The position numbers and the translations under genes are program-made. From Corallococcus sicarius (GTDB lineage Bacteria; Myxococcota; Myxococcia; Myxococcales; Myxococcaceae): 41,750 nt of DNA. Location: assembly GCF_003611735.1 (NCBI RefSeq), contig NZ_RAWG01000058.1:1-41750 (forward strand), written 5' to 3'. Below the pieces are notes generated by a model. The model did no database searches, was not told the origin of the DNA, and saw only the letters and a program-made list of their open reading frames with translations. Shown here piece after piece: positions 35,817-41,750 of this stretch. The stretch's first letter is position 1. The number at the start of each line of letters is the position of its first letter.

Positions 35817-37050
35817 GGGGGCGCTGCTCCAGCAGCGCGTCCGACGACGTATCGTTGAAGACGTAGTCGCGCTGCAGGGGCAGGTTCCAGGCGAAGTACA
35901 CGACGCCGCGCACCAGCCACCAGACCAGCGTGTAGCTCAGCTGCGGGTGCAGCGTGAGCAGCGCCACGCCGCCCGCGTTGAGCAGCGCGCTCGTCGCGCT
36001 CACCACGGTGTAGCGCGCCAGCTGCGGCGCCACCGCGCCGTGGCTGCGGAAGGTGATGATCCGGTTGATGGAGTAGTTCACCACGCCGCCCAGCACGCAG
36101 CCCGCCACCGTGGCCAGCACCGGCGACAGCCCGGCCCACTCCACCATGCCCAGCACCGCGACGAAGTCCACCGCCGTGGCGATGGCGCCCGCCGCCGCGT
36201 TGAAGCCGAACAGCGCCACGCCCGAGCGCGGCTGCACGGGCTTCTTGGGCGTCAGCGCCCGCACCAGCGTGCGGAAGCGCGCCACCGCCGTGACGTTGCT
36301 CATGACGGCGACGAAGACGAGCCCCACCACCGCCAGCCAGTGCATGGGGTGCTTCTGCTCCGGCCAGAACAGCGCCTCCAGGATGGGCGACAGCGCCGTG
36401 CCCACGCCCAGGAACAGCACCCGCTCCAGCCGCTGCATCGCACCGTCGCGCACGCTCACGCCCAGGCCCTCGCCCTTGGCGCGCACGTACGGCACCAGCG
36501 ACGAACCCAGCAGGGCGCCCAGCGCGGGCAGCAGCACCCAGGTGTCCCGGTAGTACCAGGCAAGTCCCATCAACATCGCGGAGTCCACGTAGCGGTCCAG
36601 CACGGAGTCCAGCGCCGCGCCCGCGGGGTTGGCCTCCTTGCGGGTGCGCGCCACCCGGCCGTCCATCACGTCCAGCACGCCCGCCAGCAGGAACAGCCAG
36701 CCGCCCACCGTGAAGCGGCCCGCCGCCACCGCCACGCCGGAGGACACGCCCAACAGTCCCGACAGCATGGACAGCGAGTTGGCCGGCAGCCCCGAGCGCA
36801 GCAGCACGCGCCACAGCGGCTGGATGACCCAGAAGAAGTAGTGCCGCAGGAAGAAGCCCACCAGCATGGACTTGCCGCGCGTCAGCGTCTCCGCGTCCTG
36901 CGGGATGCCCTTGATGGCGCACCGGATGCAGAACAGCAGCAGCCCCCCGAGGAAGTACGCGATCGCGAGGAGCGCGGGCGCCAGCGCGGTCCAGATGCGC
37001 GCCGAGGGGGACAGGTCTCCACTCAGCCAGGCCAGGACGTTGTCATGCAC
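35806..37050 (-). CDS. CDP-alcohol phosphatidyltransferase fused to a GtrA-like domain
   Basis: 414 residues from a GTG. The CDP-alcohol phosphatidyltransferase signature is perfect: D127, D130-G131, A134-R135, G144, D148 and D152 (DVMDGRVAR, then GAALDSVLD). Membrane helices surround it. From about residue 285 a GtrA-like domain follows: TAVDFVAVLGMVEWAGLSP, then GGVVNYSINRIITFRS and a last pair of helices. The enzyme half should join an alcohol phosphate to CDP-diacylglycerol; with inositol-phosphate synthase in the operon, phosphatidylinositol phosphate is the expected product. GtrA proteins are four-helix membrane proteins linked to flipping polyprenyl-linked sugars. The fusion suggests synthesis coupled to translocation. 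Start and stop overlap both neighbours (8 and 11 bases). Confidence 0.87.
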   Translation of the reverse strand: MHDNVLAWLSGDLSPSARIWTALAPALLAIAYFLGGLLLFCIRCAIKGIPQDAETLTRGKSMLVGFFLRHYFFWVIQPLWRVLLRSGLPANSLSMLSGLLGVSSGVAVAAGRFTVGGWLFLLAGVLDVMDGRVARTRKEANPAGAALDSVLDRYVDSAMLMGLAWYYRDTWVLLPALGALLGSSLVPYVRAKGEGLGVSVRDGAMQRLERVLFLGVGTALSPILEALFWPEQKHPMHWLAVVGLVFVAVMSNVTAVARFRTLVRALTPKKPVQPRSGVALFGFNAAAGAIATAVDFVAVLGMVEWAGLSPVLATVAGCVLGGVVNYSINRIITFRSHGAVAPQLARYTVVSATSALLNAGGVALLTLHPQLSYTLVWWLVRGVVYFAWNLPLQRDYVFNDTSSDALLEQRPHAA

Positions 37051-37978
37051 GGGTGTTTCCTCCAGACGGCAGGGGCACGGGCACCGCTTGCGGCGCCTCG
37101 CTGACCCAACGAGCGAAGACAGCCCTCACGACGACGAACGCCACGACGGCCGCGATGAAGCCCGCCAGCACGTCGAGGATGTAGTGGTGCGTGAGGTAGA
37201 TGGCGGAGAAGGCGACGAGCAGCGCGAACAGGATGGTGCCCACCCGCCAGGCGGTGCCCCGGTACCAGAGCACCAGCACCATCATCAGCGGGTAGGCCGC
37301 GTGCAGCGACGGCATGGCCCCGAAGACGTTGGGGTTTCGCGAGTAGAAGTTGGCGAAGTACTTGATGTCGAAGAAGGCATCGAAGCGCGCCGTGCCCGCG
37401 GGGCTGGGCAGCGCCGCCAGGTTCGCCGGGCCGGGGCCGTACTGGAGCACGTACCAGGGCGGGGCCGCGGGGTAGAGCACGTAGATGACGACGCCGATGG
37501 CGTTCACCACGAAGAACGCCCAGCAGAGCGATTCGAAGCGGCGGTCCTTCTTGAAGAAGAACCAGATGGCCACCAGGAAGACCTCGTAGAGGTACGCCGC
37601 GTAGGCGAAGCCGCACAGCAGGTCCAACGGGGTGTTGGGGTTGTGCCACCACCACTCGGGCCAGATCATCCCGCCCGGGGCGGGGAACAGCGCCTTCTCC
37701 AGCGCCCACAGGTCGCCGGTGTGGATGGTGCCACGCACCCCCAGCCACAGCGACTGGCTGTCGAGGATCATCCCGGTCAACCACAGCGGGAACGCGCCCC
37801 GGAGGAACCGCCGCGGGCCGGCGCCGGCCCAGGCCAGCACCACCAGCAGCAGATCCGCCGCGACGTGTTCCCACCGGATCCGACCGGTGATGAACACCAG
37901 CGCGAAGTGGCCCGCCGCCAGGAAGGTGACGAGCCACTTGAACGCGTTGGAGTTCTTAGCGGGCGAGCGGGAGGTCAT
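37043..37978 (-). CDS. AUR1-like PAP2 membrane enzyme, candidate inositol phosphorylceramide synthase
   Basis: 311 residues with about six membrane helices. The lipid phosphatase/phosphotransferase residues are present: SLHAA (S224, H226) in GAMPSLHAAYP, and H264-H265 with D269 in LTHHYILDVLAG. LYPAAPPWYV at about 168-177 is the block typical of the AUR1 branch (PAP2_3). AUR1 enzymes move phosphoinositol from phosphatidylinositol to ceramide on the outer or lumenal face of the membrane. The operon supplies inositol phosphate and phosphatidylinositol phosphate, so inositol phosphorylceramide synthase is the best call; a plain lipid phosphatase cannot be excluded. The ATG at 37978 overlaps the end of the inositol-phosphate synthase gene by 23 bases. 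Confidence 0.8.
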   Translation of the reverse strand: MTSRSPAKNSNAFKWLVTFLAAGHFALVFITGRIRWEHVAADLLLVVLAWAGAGPRRFLRGAFPLWLTGMILDSQSLWLGVRGTIHTGDLWALEKALFPAPGGMIWPEWWWHNPNTPLDLLCGFAYAAYLYEVFLVAIWFFFKKDRRFESLCWAFFVVNAIGVVIYVLYPAAPPWYVLQYGPGPANLAALPSPAGTARFDAFFDIKYFANFYSRNPNVFGAMPSLHAAYPLMMVLVLWYRGTAWRVGTILFALLVAFSAIYLTHHYILDVLAGFIAAVVAFVVVRAVFARWVSEAPQAVPVPLPSGGNTRA

Positions 37979-39290
37979 CCCCGTAGTAATCAAGGCCGAG
38001 GTGGGTGATGGGCTCTTCGCCCGCGACGACACGCAGCGTGTTCTTCAGCTTGGTGAGCTGGATGAACAGGTCATGCTCCACCGGCAGACCCGGGTGCGCC
38101 ATGGGGCTCTTGAAGTAGAAGGACATCCACTCCTGGATGCCACGCCACTCCAGCCGCTTGGCCAGGTCCAGGAACAGCGCGATGTCCAGCACCAGCGGCG
38201 CGGCCAGGATGGAGTCGCGGCACAGGAAGTTGATCTTGATCTGCATCGGGTAGCCCAGCCACCCGGTGATGTCGATGTTGTCCCAACCCTCCTTCGCGTC
38301 GCCGCGGGGCGGGTAGTAGTGGATCGACACCTTGTGCGAGTACTTGTTGTACAGCTCCGGGTACAGGTCCGGCTGCAGGATGGTGTCGAGCACGCTCGAC
38401 TTCGTCACTTCCTTCGCCTTGAAGGCCTGGGGATCATCCAGCACCTCGCCGTCGCGGTTGCCCAGGATGTTGGTGGAGAACCACCCCTCCAGGCCCAGCA
38501 TGCGCGCCTTGAGCGCCGGCGCGATGACGGTCTTCATCATCGTCTGGCCGCTCTTGAGGTCACGCCCGGCGACCGGGACGCCTTCCTGCCGGGACAGCTC
38601 CTGCAGCGCGGGCGTGTCCACGCTCGCGTTGGGGGTGGCGTTGGCGAACGGCACGCCCTCCTTGAGGGCCGCGTACGTGTACAGCGCCGTGGGGTTCACG
38701 TCCGGGCTGTTCGCGTCCAGCGCCTTCTCGAAGTTGGCCAGCGACTGGAACGCCTCCGGCAGGGGGCGGAAGGTCTCCACGCTGCTGCACACCACCATCA
38801 CGGCGCGCTTGGCGTTGAGCTCCTTCTTGAAGTCCCGGATGTCCTGGCGGATGGCCTCGATGCTCTCGCGGTGCGTCTTCGTGGCCTTGGCGTGGTTGGC
38901 CTCGATGCGGCGCACGAACTCACCGTCGTGCACGCCCTTCTTGGGCTTGATGCTCTGGAGGAAGGGCTTCACCTGCTCCATGTGCTTGTCGTTCAGCACC
39001 CCGGAGCGCTGGGCCACCTGGTAGGCGTCCTCGCTGATGATGTCCCAGGCGCCAAAGACGACGTCGTTCAGCGTGGCCAGCGGCACCAGCTCGTTGAGCT
39101 TCACCGTGCGGCCGTCGGTGCGCTTGCCCAGACGGGCCGTGCCCATCTGCGTGAGCGAGCCAATGGGGGCGCCCTTGCCCTGCCGCGCCAGCTCCACACC
39201 CGCCATCAGGGTGGTGGACACCGCGCCCAGGCCCGGGATGAGCACCGCCAGCTTGCCCTCGGGCTTCGCGACCATCTTCTTGTTCTCCAT
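37956..39290 (-). CDS. myo-Inositol-1-phosphate synthase
   Basis: 444 residues, close to the length of short bacterial synthases. The NAD-binding loop is GLGAVSTT at residues 20-27. Family blocks follow: FGAWDII, DLKSGQTMMKTVIAPALK in outline, STNILGNRDGEVLDDP and IDITGWLGYPMQIKINFLCRDS in outline, with the active-site lysines K in SGQTMMK and QIKINF. The enzyme turns glucose-6-phosphate into inositol-3-phosphate in the cytoplasm. It is the first gene of the five-gene operon and supplies the headgroup for the membrane enzymes downstream. The ATG at 39290 was chosen because the longer frame to 39431 runs over the promoter candidate. aagga lies about ten bases upstream. Confidence 0.93.
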   Translation of the reverse strand: MENKKMVAKPEGKLAVLIPGLGAVSTTLMAGVELARQGKGAPIGSLTQMGTARLGKRTDGRTVKLNELVPLATLNDVVFGAWDIISEDAYQVAQRSGVLNDKHMEQVKPFLQSIKPKKGVHDGEFVRRIEANHAKATKTHRESIEAIRQDIRDFKKELNAKRAVMVVCSSVETFRPLPEAFQSLANFEKALDANSPDVNPTALYTYAALKEGVPFANATPNASVDTPALQELSRQEGVPVAGRDLKSGQTMMKTVIAPALKARMLGLEGWFSTNILGNRDGEVLDDPQAFKAKEVTKSSVLDTILQPDLYPELYNKYSHKVSIHYYPPRGDAKEGWDNIDITGWLGYPMQIKINFLCRDSILAAPLVLDIALFLDLAKRLEWRGIQEWMSFYFKSPMAHPGLPVEHDLFIQLTKLKNTLRVVAGEEPITHLGLDYYGDDLPLAR

Positions 39291-39407
39291 CGTCCTGATT
39301 CCTTCGAAGGCGGGAAATCGCTCCGCCCCAATGAGCGTCTCCGAGGTCACTCCCTCCGGCGCCGGCAGGCTGCCGGACGGAAGGTGGAAAATCTCGAAAG
39401 CGGATGG

Positions 39408-39436
39408 TTGATACTCTAAACCGTTCGTCACTTCAA
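39408..39436 (-). promoter_or_regulatory. Candidate promoter of the inositol-lipid operon
   Basis: On the minus strand ttgaag, 17 bases, tatcaa; each box matches four of six consensus bases at ideal spacing. Transcription would start near 39400 and give a leader of about 110 bases before the synthase ATG. Confidence 0.45.
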
Positions 39437-39633
39437 CGTGATGTGGCGACTGCTCGGGCTCGTAGCACGGAGGCGAGCGGCTGCATGACCCAGGCCGGGC
39501 CCCCGCTACAAGCCACGGCGAACGGGGCTGTCAGAGAAACAGCAACTCATCGTAAAAGTGTCACCCACCTCGGCACATTTCCCCTGGATGGGGGTGCCGG
39601 GTGGGTGTCGGTCCTACAAATCTGGGGCTTCCT

Positions 39634-39677
39634 CCGTTCCTTGAACCCTGACAGGGCTGTCAGGTTCCAGGAAGGTT
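39634..39677 (-). terminator. Hairpin terminator after the oxidase-fold gene
   Basis: The core cctgacag-gg-ctgtcagg is a perfect 8-base repeat, extended outward by gaac/gttc and then by cctt/aagg segments with small bulges. It begins 18 bases past the stop of the minus-strand gene at 39695. Confidence 0.7.
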
Positions 39678-39694
39678 GGAGGGCCCGGCCGGCC

Positions 39695-40219
39695 TCAGTT
39701 GTGGCGGGGCGTGACGGTGCGGTCCAGCTTCTGGTTGTCACCGGGGTGGTACTTCTCGCCGGTGAGGACGGCCTTCACGAAGCCGACGAGCTGGACCCTG
39801 CGGCTGTTGGGGGTGTCCCAGTACTCGGCCTTCTCCACGCTGACGCGCAAGAGGGCGAGGTTCGGATCCTCCAGCCCCTGGGGGAACCAGGCCTTGAGGC
39901 TGGGGTTCCACAGTTCCTTCGCCTTGGCCTTGTCGCGGATCAGGTGGCAGCGTCCGCTGACGGACACGTAGCGGTCCTTGCTGGGGTCGGCGTACGCGAG
40001 GCTGACGTGGTGGTCCTTCTCCACTTCGTCCACCTTGTGGGTGTGGTCGTTGGTGAAGAACCACAGCTCGCCGTCGAAGTCCTTGTCGTAGGTCCACATC
40101 GGACGGCTGCGCAGGCTGCCGTCGGTGTCCACGGTCGTCATCATCGCGACCTTGATGCCGTGGATGAGCTTGCCCAGATGCGCCACCACGTCCTGCGGGT
40201 CCTTCTGTGTCGTCGTCAT
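39695..40219 (-). CDS. Pyridoxamine 5'-phosphate oxidase-fold protein (general stress protein 26-like)
   Basis: 174 residues. The split-barrel flavin-binding fold is recognisable from VAMMTTVDTDGSLRSRPM, the strand ELWFFTNDHTHKVDEVEKD and VSLAYADPSKDRYVSVSG. Members bind FMN, FAD or F420; this branch (COG3871) is annotated as general stress proteins and its substrate is unsettled. It is unlikely to be true PdxH, which is longer and has extra substrate residues. ggggagg lies six bases before the ATG. It is divergent from the small gene at 40385 across a 165-base gap. Confidence 0.85.
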   Translation of the reverse strand: MTTTQKDPQDVVAHLGKLIHGIKVAMMTTVDTDGSLRSRPMWTYDKDFDGELWFFTNDHTHKVDEVEKDHHVSLAYADPSKDRYVSVSGRCHLIRDKAKAKELWNPSLKAWFPQGLEDPNLALLRVSVEKAEYWDTPNSRRVQLVGFVKAVLTGEKYHPGDNQKLDRTVTPRHN

Positions 40220-40384
40220 GCACGCCTCCCCTTGGGGCCTGAAGGTAGGCAGCAGGTGGGGGACGGACACTGGCGGTGAGGCTGGTCGGCGCCAGGGCAG
40301 GCGGGCGTGTGATAGGGGGCGTGCGGCGCCACGTTCTTCCTGACCTTCTTGGGCTGGGCGGCGCGACGGCCGGGAGCGACACGG

Positions 40385-40879
40385 ATGCTGAAGACCGCGT
40401 GGAACGAGTGGAGCCTGAAGGCGCTGCAGCTGGAGACGGCGCTCCTGGCGTTGGAGGAGATTGAGTTGCCGGACGCGATGCACGCGCTCCAGGACGGGGC
40501 CCAGCAGAAGCTGCTGGAGCTGGCGCGGGCGTGGCAGAAGACGCAGCCGGCGAAGGAGCCGCGCCAGTGGAAGCGCGAGGAGACGGCGGGCGGCGCGCCG
40601 CGCGACGAGGAGCTGGCGGACCTGGTGAAGGGCTTCCGCGAGGACGGCAAGACGTGGACGCTGCTGCGCTTCACGAGCGACCGGAAGGAGGTCGTGGAGA
40701 CGCTGGTGTCGCAGGGGCGCGCCTGCATGGTGGCGGGCGGCGAGTACTACCTGGGCCAGTGGGACGCGGAGCAGCAGGTGCTGGAGGTGGGGCGCGACGA
40801 CGAGGGCGGCGAGCCCGGCACCGGGCTGGTGCTGGAGCCGAGCGGCGAGCTGCGCTACACGCCGTCGTCCGACCTTTAA
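40385..40879 (+). CDS. Unrecognised small soluble protein
   Basis: 164 residues, no family recognised. The N-terminal half is helical and charged (WSLKALQLETALLALEEIELPDAM, then QQKLLELARAWQKTQPAKEPRQWKRE in outline); the C-terminal half looks beta-rich (KTWTLLRFTSDRKEVVETLV, ACMVAGGEYYLGQWDAEQQVL in outline). There is no signal or membrane segment. gggagcg precedes the ATG by about ten bases. A hairpin that also spans the stop of the reductase gene on the other strand ends both transcripts. Confidence 0.6.
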   Translation: MLKTAWNEWSLKALQLETALLALEEIELPDAMHALQDGAQQKLLELARAWQKTQPAKEPRQWKREETAGGAPRDEELADLVKGFREDGKTWTLLRFTSDRKEVVETLVSQGRACMVAGGEYYLGQWDAEQQVLEVGRDDEGGEPGTGLVLEPSGELRYTPSSDL

Positions 40880-40887
40880 GCGGCGAC

Positions 40888-40910
40888 CTGGAGGGGCCTC
40901 AGCCCTCCAG
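40888..40910. terminator. Bidirectional hairpin overlapping the reductase stop codon
   Basis: Perfect 8-base stem ctggaggg/ccctccag around a 7-base loop, between convergent genes. It begins 9 bases past one stop and includes the last codons of the other gene. Confidence 0.7.
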
Positions 40911-41709
40911 CAGCTTCACCATCTTCGCGCGCAGCTTCTCGTCGGGCAGCCGTCCCAGACCGGCCTTCACGTTGTCCTCCAGATGGGCCGGGTTGGACGT
41001 GGCGGGCAGCGGGCAGTTCACGGCGGGGTGGCCCAGGATGAACTTGAGGAAGAACTGCGCCCAGCTGGCGCAGTCGAAGTCGGCGGCCCAGGCGGGCAGG
41101 GCGCGGCCCTTCATCTTGCGGAACAGGTTGCCCTTGTCGAAGGGCTCCATCACGAGCACGGCGACGCCGTGCTCCTTGGCTGCGGGGAGCAGGCGCGCCT
41201 CCGCGTCTCTCATCGCGAGCGAGTAGGGCAGCTGCACGAAGTCCAGGGCGCTCGTCTTGATGTGGCGCTCCAGGTCATCGAAGGCGCTGCGCGCGTAGTG
41301 GGTGACGCCCACGTAGCGGATCTTCTTCGCGGCCTTCAGCTCGCGCAGCACGGGCAGGTGGGTGTCCACGTCGAGCAGGTTGTGCACCTGCATCAGGTCC
41401 ATGCGGCCGTGGCCCATGCGCTGGAGCGAAGCTTGAATCTGCGCGGTGCCCTCGGCCTTGCCGCGCGTCCAGACCTTGGTGGCGAGGAAGGGGGTCTTCT
41501 CCTGGCCGGTCTGCTGGAGCAGGTCGCCGACGACGGATTCAGAGCGGCCGTACATGGGCGACGAGTCGATGAGGCGCCCGCCCGCGGCGAAGAACTTCTG
41601 GAGGACCTGGGTGAGCGGCGCGCGTTCGCCCGCGGCGCCGCCGACGTCGAAGGTCTGCCAGGTGCCGAGGCCGATGACGGGCAGGGCCTCGCCCGACTTG
41701 GGGATGGGG
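40899..41709 (-). CDS. Aldo/keto reductase, N-terminus cut by contig end
   Basis: 269 genomic residues remain. The barrel shows IGLGTWQTF at the first strand and the full catalytic tetrad: Asp and Tyr in LIDSSPMYGRSE, Lys in FLATKVWTRG and His in MDLMQVHNL. Residues VGVTHYARSAFDDL fit the NADPH-binding side. The enzyme reduces carbonyls with NAD(P)H; substrate unknown. An apparent start further upstream (MGSEMCIGDS) is translated adapter, not protein; the true start lies beyond the contig. Before PIPKSG probably only some tens of residues are missing, possibly including a twin-arginine signal as in periplasmic members, which cannot be checked here. Confidence 0.88.
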
Positions 41710-41750
41710 CTGTCTCCTATACACATCTCCGAGCCCACGAGACCGGAGCC
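41710..41750. other. Nextera adapter contamination, right end
   Basis: Begins ctgtctcctatacacatctc (one mismatch from the mosaic end), continues cgagcccacgagac and ends cggagcc, the reverse complement of the index at the left end. The same library index at both ends shows that the whole contig is one assembled piece with read-through ends. Confidence 0.97.

Larger units (their letters stand above)
39291..39694. other. 404-base control region upstream of the inositol-lipid operon
   Basis: No gene is visible. The region holds the minus-strand promoter candidate at 39408-39436, and at its far end the terminator of the oxidase-fold gene (39634-39677). Sequence around 39480-39600 is less GC-rich than the genes but shows no further clear site. 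Confidence 0.6.

Overview
The window is a complete short-read contig of GC-rich, gene-dense bacterial DNA. Both ends carry Illumina Nextera adapter sequence (about 1-69 and 41710-41750), so only about 70-41709 is genomic and the first and last genes are cut. The gene set points to a myxobacterium of the Myxococcus/Corallococcus type: a MoxR-vWA-beta-propeller ternary system, cytoplasmic PAS histidine kinases with loose response regulators, regulator-type propeller proteins, VIT-vWA proteins, GtrA fusions and inositol/sphingolipid genes. This assignment is inference from gene content and codon bias, not from a marker gene.

Layout. 163-6827 (+): four-gene operon of a MoxR ATPase, a small bpX5-like protein, a degenerate vWA plus beta-propeller protein and a large bpX6-like propeller protein, with start/stop overlaps; a tandem duplication lies between the first two genes. 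6831-10400: a signalling block with a response regulator (-), an orphan RelE/ParE-like protein behind a strong hairpin, a soluble PAS histidine kinase (+) and a CheY-like regulator (-). 10664-19793: mixed metabolism and envelope genes (LysM-NlpC/CHAP-like hydrolase, archaeal-type ornithine cyclodeaminase, secreted propeller, acyl-CoA dehydrogenase, VIT-vWA protein, glutathione transferase). 19960-25952 (all -): slipin, methyltransferase, GlgX debranching enzyme and an unrecognised protein, with a 572-base gap holding a run of hairpins. 26202-27988: a small strongly translated ORF and two low-complexity secreted proteins.

28037-39290 looks like a lipid district and is the most interesting part. 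Two paralogous RND/MMPL transporters stand head to head, followed by a fatty acid hydroxylase/sterol desaturase-family enzyme. Converging on it is a tightly coupled five-gene operon (-): myo-inositol-phosphate synthase, an AUR1-like PAP2 enzyme, a CDP-alcohol phosphatidyltransferase fused to GtrA, a secreted lipocalin-like (Svf1/AttH-like) protein and a dual-specificity phosphatase. The enzyme order reads as a route from glucose-6-phosphate to phosphatidylinositol phosphate, phosphatidylinositol and then inositol phosphorylceramide, as known from Bacteroidetes. The lipocalin-like protein and the GtrA fusion suggest that lipid movement is built in.

39695-41709: a pyridoxamine-oxidase-fold stress protein, an unrecognised small protein and an aldo-keto reductase cut by the contig end. 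No rRNA, convincing tRNA, CRISPR array, transposase or prophage was seen.
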